Below are positions 1 to 6,785 of a stretch of 12,129 nucleotides of DNA, in pieces. The translations under genes were made by a program, and so were the position numbers. The notes under the pieces are model-generated. The model was not told where the DNA came from. It saw only the letters and a program-made list of their open reading frames with translations, and searched no databases. Origin of the DNA: Candidatus Latescibacterota bacterium (GTDB lineage: Bacteria > Latescibacterota > UBA2968 > UBA8231); the NCBI GenBank assembly GCA_003529325.1, contig DPVW01000454.1, positions 1-12,129 on the forward strand, read 5' to 3'. The number at the start of each line of letters is the position of its first letter. Position 1 is the stretch's first letter.

Positions 1-1
1 C

Positions 2-1360
2 GCCGCTTTTTTCGTTGGCGCCTGTGCCTTCGCCGGCGCTGCGTTGATCCGTCTCGACCTGCCGAGGCCATCGCGGCATCGCGCCCGAGTGCATCTGTTT
101 CTGTCCACCGCCTGTATCGTCGGTGTCGCCATACTCATCTATGTACCACGGATCGACGACCTGTACTCTCACGCCGAGCGTTTCGGCGTGCCCCTGTCGA
201 TGGCGACCTGGCCAGCTTTTGTCACCGATGTGTGGTACGGGATCGGTCCGCAACGCTGGTACCTGTCTAGCACGGTTGTCGCTGCTGTCGGTGGCCTGCT
301 GTTGCTGCGGCGCCAGCGCCTGGGCGGACTGTATCTGCTAGGCATTTTCGCTCTACCCCTGCTCTTCAGCCTCGCCGTCGCCACCGGCGGCCAACCCCGG
401 GTCTACGTGTATCTGCTGCCTTTGATCTGTATCGCCGTCGCCGTTGCCGCCGACGAACTCCGTCTCCGACTGCAGTCGCGACTCCCGGCACAACGCTGGG
501 CAAGATCCATCGCCACGGTGGTCACCTTCCTGCCCCTTGCCATCCCCTTCTGTCGCCTGCCCAGCACACCCACCGAGAGTGGCTATCGTGCTGCCGGTCG
601 CTGGATACAGGCACAGACGAAACCAGGCGACGTCCTCGTTGTCCCGTATATCGTCGATTCGGCCATTGGTTATTATGCCGCTGGCATGACGGTGCAGCGT
701 CTACGAGATGCTGTCGGTACGGGCATGGGTCGCCTGTTCTTCATCACCCGTCCGGGGACGGCGCGATTTGATTTCGATGATCTCATGCTGGCCAGCAATT
801 TCACTACGGACGCGGCACATCACCTCGATACCTATCACAACTGGTCGTTGCCGGCAAGCGCCTTTGCGCCTGTCGCTCACTTTGACCTTACCACTGTCTC
901 CCGTCCTGTTGCAGCACTTCAGTCCATCGATCTGGGCTCGCTGACGCAGGCACAAAGCTGGGAACTGTTCGCGCAGACCACGCCGGATGCGGCCCGTTGG
1001 TCGCAACAGGAGGGCTCGAATGGCGAGCTCTCTATGAAGCTGCAGTTGCAGACGGGTGCCGCCGTGCTGCATTCGGTGCGAACCTTCGTGCCCGCCGCAG
1101 ATGGGCTGGCCCTGCTCGCCTACACAAAACTAGGCAGCGGCTACGCCTCGCTCTTTGTGGTGGAACAGGATCAACGGCAAGCTCTACAGATGGCCAAAGT
1201 GTTGGCCGCCCCTGCTTCCTCCGTCGTCGATGACGAGCAACGGTTCGACGAACTCTACCTCAGACCGGTGCAGGAAGGCGTGGAGTATGGCCTCTTCGTC
1301 ACCGCCTCGGGAGGCCCAGCGGAGATGGCGAACTGGGCCGTCTACTACGTGCGTATGTAA
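2..1360 (+). CDS. GT-C (PMT/ArnT-like) membrane glycosyltransferase, 5' partial
   Basis: The frame is open to the left edge of the window, so this is the C-terminal 452 residues of a longer protein. A TTG at 44 could be mistaken for a start, but the same frame continues upstream with hydrophobic residues. The visible part has about five or six hydrophobic helices in its first ~185 residues. One carries a VYVYLLPLICIAVAVAA segment, resembling the 'RYLLPLLP' helix of PMT_2/GT39-type enzymes that use polyprenyl-phosphate sugars. After the last helix comes a GRWIQAQTKPGDVLVV segment, typical of the periplasmic part of these enzymes. A soluble tail of about 270 residues follows and looks beta-rich. 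Inference: it transfers a lipid-linked sugar on the periplasmic side of the inner membrane. The N-terminal catalytic Asp loops lie outside the window, so family membership is probable rather than proven. It is separated by 183 nt from the next gene on the same strand. Confidence 0.6.
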   Translation, partial: AAFFVGACAFAGAALIRLDLPRPSRHRARVHLFLSTACIVGVAILIYVPRIDDLYSHAERFGVPLSMATWPAFVTDVWYGIGPQRWYLSSTVVAAVGGLLLLRRQRLGGLYLLGIFALPLLFSLAVATGGQPRVYVYLLPLICIAVAVAADELRLRLQSRLPAQRWARSIATVVTFLPLAIPFCRLPSTPTESGYRAAGRWIQAQTKPGDVLVVPYIVDSAIGYYAAGMTVQRLRDAVGTGMGRLFFITRPGTARFDFDDLMLASNFTTDAAHHLDTYHNWSLPASAFAPVAHFDLTTVSRPVAALQSIDLGSLTQAQSWELFAQTTPDAARWSQQEGSNGELSMKLQLQTGAAVLHSVRTFVPAADGLALLAYTKLGSGYASLFVVEQDQRQALQMAKVLAAPASSVVDDEQRFDELYLRPVQEGVEYGLFVTASGGPAEMANWAVYYVRM

Positions 1361-1543
1361 CCCTCAACTCACAGAAGTGATACCTGGCGGATACAAATTG
1401 GCGTCGGCGCCCTGCCGCTGAAGCTTGGTGCAAGTCGTTGTGCGGTAACAAGCAGCCTCCATGCGAAGGGTGCTGGTACAGAGATTGATCACACCTGATG
1501 TGAATCGATACACGTGCAGCCAATCCTGTCTTGGAGGTATCAC
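1361..1543 (+). promoter_or_regulatory. Intergenic leader of the glycosyltransferase run
   Basis: This 183-nt gap is the only sizeable space in the plus-strand block and probably holds the promoter of the three-gene run that follows. It contains an inverted repeat at 1489-1503 (TCACA, 5-nt spacer, TGTGA). The orientation is opposite to a CRP site, so I do not call it CRP. A weak promoter-like pair, TTGATC at 1485-1490 and GATACA at 1507-1512 (16-nt spacing), overlaps this repeat. No rho-independent terminator for the upstream gene was seen. Confidence 0.25.
1533..1537 (+). promoter_or_regulatory. Ribosome binding site GGAGG
   Basis: A perfect GGAGG lies 6 nt before the ATG at 1544. It decides the start of the GT4 gene in favour of 1544 over the in-frame GTG at 1514, which has no such site. 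Confidence 0.8.
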
Positions 1544-2731
1544 ATGAATGTCACGCTGATCGGACACGGTTTCTGGCCCCTTGTCGGCGGTCTGGAGCGT
1601 CAGGTCTATGATTGTGCCGTCGGTCTCGCCCGTCGAGGCTGTGCGGTCCGGGTGTTGTCCATTGTCGCCGAGGGTACGGACCTGCCCGCCGACGAGGTCC
1701 TGCACCTTCCAGGAACGGGGCCGATCCAGGTACATCGAGCGCCCGTACTGCAACCAGCAGCACCACACGACCCACTCCGTGAACCGGAGATCCCCGCCGA
1801 CGCCTATCGGCAACTGGCGCCTCGGTGGTCACGGCTGGTACACGACGCCGATGTGCTGTGCACCTTTGGCGCTTCGCCCGCTCTTGCCGGTGATCTCATC
1901 AAGCGCCATCTGGGCCTTCCATTCGTTGCTGTGTTGCCCGGGATCCCGGAGCAGGCGGATGCACGCTTCCGCGAGATTCTGTGCTGCGACGCGGATCTTT
2001 TCGTCGGCGTCTCACGGTTCATGTGCCGCCGCGCCGAAGCCTTGTACGATCTGCACATGATCCCGATTTACAATGGCATCGACACGGATCTTTTCCGACC
2101 CACACAGCAGGCCCTCGACTACGACGTCCTGCTGGATCTGCCAGGCCCGCTGATCACATCCCCCGTCCGCCTCGATCCATCCAAAGGACTCGACCTGCTG
2201 CTCGACGCCTTCGAACTGGTCAGCAGACTGCGCCCGGACGCGACCCTGCTGATCACCGGCAATGGTAGTATCTGTCACCACCTGGGTCTGGTGAATCCGT
2301 ACTACGAACACCTACAGAGGGTGGTGCAACTGAAGGAGTTGACACAGCAGGTGCGTTTCGCTCGTGGTGCCATCGCCAGCCGCGACATGCCGGCGCTGTA
2401 CACGATCTCTGATCTCTGTGTCATGACCAGTGTCACCGAGGGCTTCGGACTTGGCCTCGCCGAGTCGCTCGCCTGTGAGACACCCGTCGTGGCGACCCGT
2501 ACCGAGGGCATGACGGAGATCTTCCCTGACGGTAAGGCGGGTGTCTACGTCGATCGCGACGCCACCGATGTCGCCCAGTGCCTGCTGACGCTGCTGGGTG
2601 ACAATGCCCTTCGTCGGCGCCTGGGTCGCGCCGGTCGTGCTCACATCGTCGCCAGCTTCCCATTGCAGGCACAAGCCGACAACTACCTCTCCCTGTTCAC
2701 CTCCTTGTGCACAGCGCGCATCGCAGCCTGA
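1544..2731 (+). CDS. GT4-family glycosyltransferase (GT-B fold)
   Basis: A 395-residue protein of usual length for GT4 retaining glycosyltransferases. The N-terminal domain opens with a beta strand and a Gly-Gly loop (WPLVGGLERQV, residues ~11-21) typical of the acceptor-side domain. The C-terminal nucleotide-sugar domain has the RLDPSKGLDLLLDAF segment (~209-223), the ITGNG strand (~237-241) and the EX7E motif EGFGLGLAE (Glu309 and Glu317). NGI-D-LF before the linker is also typical. It has no signal peptide, so it is a cytoplasmic enzyme that transfers a sugar from a nucleotide-sugar donor. The donor and acceptor cannot be read from sequence. The start is set by GGAGG at 1533. The stop is followed after one base by the next ATG, so translational coupling is likely. 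The cluster context suggests assembly of a surface glycan or a glycosylated small molecule. Confidence 0.9.
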   Translation: MNVTLIGHGFWPLVGGLERQVYDCAVGLARRGCAVRVLSIVAEGTDLPADEVLHLPGTGPIQVHRAPVLQPAAPHDPLREPEIPADAYRQLAPRWSRLVHDADVLCTFGASPALAGDLIKRHLGLPFVAVLPGIPEQADARFREILCCDADLFVGVSRFMCRRAEALYDLHMIPIYNGIDTDLFRPTQQALDYDVLLDLPGPLITSPVRLDPSKGLDLLLDAFELVSRLRPDATLLITGNGSICHHLGLVNPYYEHLQRVVQLKELTQQVRFARGAIASRDMPALYTISDLCVMTSVTEGFGLGLAESLACETPVVATRTEGMTEIFPDGKAGVYVDRDATDVAQCLLTLLGDNALRRRLGRAGRAHIVASFPLQAQADNYLSLFTSLCTARIAA

Positions 2732-2732
2732 C

Positions 2733-3761
2733 ATGGTTGCCGCCACACGATCACTGCCCCTCGGGCCACCATTGGTGCAGAGTTATCTGTTCCACGCCTA
2801 CCCACTGGCCATCCTCGCCGGCCACGGCGAGGCCAGTCTGCCGTGGATCCTTTCCACCTTCGTACAACTCTACCATCGGCCGCACGGTGAACTGAAATTT
2901 TACATTCACCCCTGGTCTCCCGCCGACCATCTGCGCCAGACGGCACTGTTCCAATGTCCCTGGCTCGACATACAACACGTCGACCAGCGTCTGCCAGACA
3001 CACCCCTCGTCCCCTTCCTCGAGCGTTGTATCAACAGGGGTCTCTATGCACAGATCGATATCGATTATGGCTGCCTGCCAGGAGATCCACGTCTGGGCTG
3101 GTTGCACGAGATCCTGCTCTTCGGCGTCGATCGTCACGCCCATCTGTTCGAGGCCCTCACCTACGCACCGGATGGCACATTCCACACCTTTCGTCTCGAC
3201 GGCGACACTGTCGAGATAGCCGCCGCCGCCGCCGCACGACTCGCCCACACGCACGCTCTGGAGGACGAACGACCACGGTTGCTGCTCTATCGATACATCG
3301 ACAAGGCTCACGTTGCTTTCGATGTCCCAGCGGTCTGTGATCAACTGTGGGACTACCTCGAGGCAGCAGACAGTTCCGTGCGGCATCGAACCACCGCGCC
3401 CGTCATCGACGCACTCTGGGGGGTCGCTACATGCCCCTGGCTCGAATCGGAAGTGATCGCCGTCGGTGCCGGTCGCCCGCCGGAGCGGCTCGATATCCCC
3501 CTGCGTGTCTGGTGGGAACACAAACGACTCATGGCCATGCGCTTCGCCTACCTGGAACAGGAGGGATTTCTCGACCCTGCCCTGAAAGCCAGCAACAGCG
3601 CCCTCGAGATCGCACGAATCGCGTGGCAGGCGCGACTAATCACCCTTCGCTGGCGCGAGCCGGATGCACAGAGCATTCGCAGCGTCGTCGCCCTGATACG
3701 CGAATCGGCGGCACGCGAATTGGATGTGGCCGGTACCGTCGTTACGACGCTTGCCGCGTGA
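2733..3761 (+). CDS. BtrH/C39-like uncharacterised family protein
   Basis: A 342-residue soluble protein starting at the ATG one base after the GT4 stop. The frame is open further upstream inside the GT4 gene, but that part is only a shadow. From memory of the family, three landmarks match uncharacterised proteins related to the BtrH N-terminal/papain-like C39 fold. They are FHAYPLAIL (~20-28); a core of NRGLYAQIDIDYGCLPG, spacer, LHEILLFGVD (~101-133); and a C-terminal RVWWEHKRLMAMRFAYL (~258-274). In the relatives I recall, the core reads roughly G-YY-V, D-FY-IP, H-D-IL-IYG-YD and the tail W/YEHK--M--R--YL. Many of those relatives sit in Gram-positive NRPS or RiPP clusters. BtrH itself moves an acyl group from a carrier protein to an aminoglycoside; whether this protein is catalytic is unknown. 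A conserved N-terminal nucleophilic Cys is not obvious (Cys75 in CPWL is a candidate). No function is assigned. Confidence 0.6.
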   Translation: MVAATRSLPLGPPLVQSYLFHAYPLAILAGHGEASLPWILSTFVQLYHRPHGELKFYIHPWSPADHLRQTALFQCPWLDIQHVDQRLPDTPLVPFLERCINRGLYAQIDIDYGCLPGDPRLGWLHEILLFGVDRHAHLFEALTYAPDGTFHTFRLDGDTVEIAAAAAARLAHTHALEDERPRLLLYRYIDKAHVAFDVPAVCDQLWDYLEAADSSVRHRTTAPVIDALWGVATCPWLESEVIAVGAGRPPERLDIPLRVWWEHKRLMAMRFAYLEQEGFLDPALKASNSALEIARIAWQARLITLRWREPDAQSIRSVVALIRESAARELDVAGTVVTTLAA

Positions 3762-3768
3762 GACGAGG

Positions 3769-5007
3769 ATGACAGACCTCCGCATCACCATCGCCTTCTG
3801 CTCCGGTCGGCACCGGATCGTGCCCGTCGTCGACATGCTCGTCGGTCGCTTGCGCGCGCTGCAGTACACGGAGGGATTGTTGCTGCGCCTGCTCGTGATC
3901 TGGGATCGCACCTTCGGGGATGCACCACCACCACATCGTGAATTGCAGTTGGCCGGCGCCGGCGCTTTCGAACAGGTCCGCTGTATCGAACCCGCCGCAG
4001 CGATCGCCCTCGTCTGCGAAGCAGGAGCGACTGGGGATCTGGCACCTCTTATCAGACGTCCAGGTTACGGGTCCCTGCGCAACCTCGCCCTCCTCGAGGC
4101 CCTGCGCGCCGACTCGGATATCCTGCTGTTCCTTGATGACGACGAGTATTTCACCGCCCCATGGCGTGACGAGAAGGGTCAACTCCACTGGCGACCCGTC
4201 GACCCCCTCGGACCCCACCTGGATAGTCTCTCGCAGGGCGCGGCCGTCACCAACGGTACCACTCTCGGCGAACCCTCACCCATCCCCCGGGGCATCAGCC
4301 ACCACGTGCCCCCCGCCATCCTGCGCCGATTGGGTGCGGCACTGGCGGCAGGCAGTGAATTCCTCACCCCCTCCTCCTTCCTCGCCGGACGTATGCGCCT
4401 CGCCCCCGGCCCCGAAAACAGATTGCCCCGACCCATTGACGTCGTGCGCGGTGTCCGTCGCCTGTCAGGTGGCAACCTCGCCCTGGACCTCAACGTCGCC
4501 CGCGCCGGACTGTTGCCACCCTTCTATGCACCACCGGCAGCTCGGGGTGAGGACGCCCTCTTCGGCGCCCGCATCGATCACCTCTGTGTGCAACGAGTGC
4601 CGGCGTATGTATTCCACGATCCCTTCGGACGTTTCACCGAGATGGCCAGTGCTGGTACCCGTCCTGCGGAGTTGACACCCACACCTCTGACACGGGCGAC
4701 GGTGGCCCGCTTTGGCCGAGCCCTGTTGGGCTGGATCGGCTACGCTCCCCTGCTGCTGCGATTGCGAGCACCGGACGAAGCGTGGTATCGGGTAGGAATC
4801 GCGTTGATGCGAGAGGCCGTCGCGGAAGCAGCACCAGCCTTGAGTAGCGGTCTGAACTGGGAGGGGTTTGCCGCCGCCCCTTCGGTGCTGGCCCGGTGCA
4901 GCCGGCGCAGTGGGCGCGACCTGGAGGAACTACGAACCTCGGAAGAGGCGTGGCGAAACTGGCTACGCGAAGAGGTCGGTGCCCAACTCGTTCAGCGCGC
5001 CGCCTGA
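3769..5007 (+). CDS. GT-A-fold glycosyltransferase (GT2-like)
   Basis: A 412-residue protein with no signal peptide. The N-terminus (RITIAFCSGR) is the first strand of a nucleotide-binding fold. GYGSLRNLALLEAL (~99-112) is the RN helix of GT-A enzymes. ILLFLDDDEYF (~118-128) holds the DXD metal/nucleotide site (Asp123-Asp125). GED (Glu261-Asp262) matches the xED catalytic-base motif, and His283 in FHDPFGRF could be the C-terminal metal ligand. This set supports an active metal-dependent transferase whose donor and acceptor are unknown. The ATG at 3769 is preferred over the upstream GTG at 3724 because the N-terminal strand begins there and it follows the previous stop by 7 nt. The GAGG at 3765-3768 is too close to be a strong ribosome site, so coupling to the upstream gene is likely. 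The 3' end overlaps the opposing lipoprotein gene by 16 bp. Confidence 0.8.
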   Translation: MTDLRITIAFCSGRHRIVPVVDMLVGRLRALQYTEGLLLRLLVIWDRTFGDAPPPHRELQLAGAGAFEQVRCIEPAAAIALVCEAGATGDLAPLIRRPGYGSLRNLALLEALRADSDILLFLDDDEYFTAPWRDEKGQLHWRPVDPLGPHLDSLSQGAAVTNGTTLGEPSPIPRGISHHVPPAILRRLGAALAAGSEFLTPSSFLAGRMRLAPGPENRLPRPIDVVRGVRRLSGGNLALDLNVARAGLLPPFYAPPAARGEDALFGARIDHLCVQRVPAYVFHDPFGRFTEMASAGTRPAELTPTPLTRATVARFGRALLGWIGYAPLLLRLRAPDEAWYRVGIALMREAVAEAAPALSSGLNWEGFAAAPSVLARCSRRSGRDLEELRTSEEAWRNWLREEVGAQLVQRAA

Positions 5008-6785
5008 ATCGCGCCTGCAGTGGTAACACGATACCGGCCCGCCGCCAGAGGGCCGAGCTCCTGCTGCGCGCCATCTGGCCAACGCACGACCACCCCCTCC
5101 GCCGCCGACGCCGAGCCCAGGCCGAAGACGAGGGCGAGTGAATGCTGACTGAGATAGGAGGAACCGGTACGCACCGTCAGTGCTTGTTTGCGGCCCTGGT
5201 TGGTGACGTGCACCACGGCGCCGAGCGCATCGACGGCGGGTGACTCACCCGTGAGCAGCAGCACGAGAGCCGAACCACCGCCGGCGTCCACGGCGTCATT
5301 GCGCAACACGCGCGCAGCACCCCCGTTGGTCGACAACAGCGCGTCCACGTCACCATCCCCCTCCAGATCACCCACAGCCAGACCCCGACCGACGAGTTGT
5401 TGGGCGAAGGGTGGCCCTGCCTGTGTGCCGACATCTATGAGCCCACCGGCGCCGTCATTCCAGAACAGTTGCGGTCGCTGAGCGTAACTGATCTCTTTCT
5501 GCACAGCATTGATCCCGGGTTCGATGTGGCCATTGACCAGTAGCAGATCACGGTAGCCATCGAGGTCGTAGTCGAGAAACTTGAGACCAAAGGTGAGAGT
5601 ACGCAGCGTCGGTTGTACCAATCGACTGCGACCGGCGCCATCGAGAAACAACGCCGCCCCTGGCGCCGTCTGGGTGTACAACGACATCGACTCGCGACTG
5701 AAGTTGCCGATTCCGATCGCCTGGATCCCGTCCCCGTTCAGCGCGGTCACGTCGATACCCATGCCGGCGCGAGCACGACCCGACTCGTCGTAGCCGATGC
5801 CGGCGGCCATGCCGGACTCGACGAATCGTCCATCTGCCTGGTTGCGCAGCAGAAAGTTGGGCTGTGTGTCGTTGGTCACCACCAGATCCACCCAGCCATC
5901 GCTGTCGAAATCGGCGACGGCGACACCCATCGACTTGGCATGGGGCAACAGCAGTCCTGCTGCCTCCGTGACCTCCTCGAAAGTGCCGTCGCCACGATTG
6001 TGATACAAGCGCGGCGTCGACCCCGGGTATTGTTGCGGCGTGGCATAGGACTTCTGCTTGCCGTCGAAGCTGGCGTAGAGGTCGTTTTCCGGGGACCAGT
6101 GCACGTAGTTGGTGACGAACAGATCGGGCCAGCCATCGTTGTCGGTATCCGTCCACAACGCTGCCGTCGACCACTCGGGATTGTGACGACCCTCGTCATC
6201 CGTCCAATCGGACCCGGCGACGCCCGCCCGGTCGGTAACATCGTCGAAGCGCAGACCGCCCGTACCCTGCAGCAACAGGTTGGCCCCCAACGTCGTCAGA
6301 AACAGGTCCGTCCAGCCGTCGGCATCGTAGTCGGCGGCTGTGATACCCATGCCATAGAGACTGACATCCAGTCCGGAACCAGCCGTCACGTCTTCGAAGA
6401 CGCCATCGCCGCGATTGGCGTATAGCCCACTCGTAGGTGCCTCCCGTCCCTCCTCTTCGTGCCCGGCAAACCAGGTGCCGTTGACGAGCACCACATCGTC
6501 ATCACCATCTGCGTCGATGTCGAACAGGCCTGCACCGGCGCCCATGGTTTCCGGCATCCACTTCTGCCCGAAGCCCCCTGTCTCATGCTCGAAATCGATA
6601 CCGGAGGCGTCCGTCACATCGGTGAATCTCACCCCCGGTGGCATCCTGCGATCACCACTCGTCGCATACGCCGGTGCTGCTTTTGTGTATGCGGGTGCCT
6701 GTTCGTTTGCCTCTTCGGGCTGCTCACATGCGGCCACCAGGCTGATCGCCAGCCACACACCCCACTTGCGCATCACCTCACTCAC
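4992..6785 (-). CDS. VCBS/FG-GAP repeat lipoprotein with UnbV/ASPIC domain (CRTAC1-like)
   Basis: A 597-residue protein with a lipoprotein signal: the LVAAC lipobox places the lipidated Cys at residue 20. Six or seven calcium-binding FG-GAP/VCBS blades follow. The clear D-x-D-x-D-G-x-x-D loops begin at residues ~89, 152, 213, 292, 405 and 473, and a degenerate one lies at ~345. This predicts a beta-propeller. Residues ~519-587 form a typical UnbV/ASPIC domain (DALGAVV, SSYLSQHS, GLG, VVVRWPDG). The architecture is that of the CRTAC1/ASPIC family, which is extracellular or periplasmic and whose biochemical role is mostly unknown. The GTG start overlaps the stop of the upstream cytochrome gene (GTGA), indicating translational coupling and probably partner proteins. 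An ATG four codons later (6773) with GAGG just before it is an equally good start and gives a more standard signal peptide. Confidence 0.9.
   Translation of the reverse strand: MSEVMRKWGVWLAISLVAACEQPEEANEQAPAYTKAAPAYATSGDRRMPPGVRFTDVTDASGIDFEHETGGFGQKWMPETMGAGAGLFDIDADGDDDVVLVNGTWFAGHEEEGREAPTSGLYANRGDGVFEDVTAGSGLDVSLYGMGITAADYDADGWTDLFLTTLGANLLLQGTGGLRFDDVTDRAGVAGSDWTDDEGRHNPEWSTAALWTDTDNDGWPDLFVTNYVHWSPENDLYASFDGKQKSYATPQQYPGSTPRLYHNRGDGTFEEVTEAAGLLLPHAKSMGVAVADFDSDGWVDLVVTNDTQPNFLLRNQADGRFVESGMAAGIGYDESGRARAGMGIDVTALNGDGIQAIGIGNFSRESMSLYTQTAPGAALFLDGAGRSRLVQPTLRTLTFGLKFLDYDLDGYRDLLLVNGHIEPGINAVQKEISYAQRPQLFWNDGAGGLIDVGTQAGPPFAQQLVGRGLAVGDLEGDGDVDALLSTNGGAARVLRNDAVDAGGGSALVLLLTGESPAVDALGAVVHVTNQGRKQALTVRTGSSYLSQHSLALVFGLGSASAAEGVVVRWPDGAQQELGPLAAGRYRVTTAGAIQAAR

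Noticed and set aside
1489..1503. TCACA-N5-TGTGA as a CRP site
   Set aside because: The CRP consensus has the half-sites in the opposite order (TGTGA-N6-TCACA). This is only a short inverted repeat.
3220..3237. GCC tract in the BtrH-like gene
   Set aside because: It encodes a short polyalanine helix segment in frame. There is no sign of expansion or of a mobile repeat.
2751..3521. 256-codon open frame on the minus strand inside the BtrH-like gene
   Set aside because: Its translation shows no family features, and the plus strand encodes family-like motifs throughout with coupled spacing to both neighbours.
5613..6425. 270-codon open frame on the plus strand inside the VCBS/ASPIC gene
   Set aside because: It is antisense to clear VCBS repeats, has no recognisable domain and no ribosome site. 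Long antisense frames are expected in GC-rich repeats of Asp/Gly codons.
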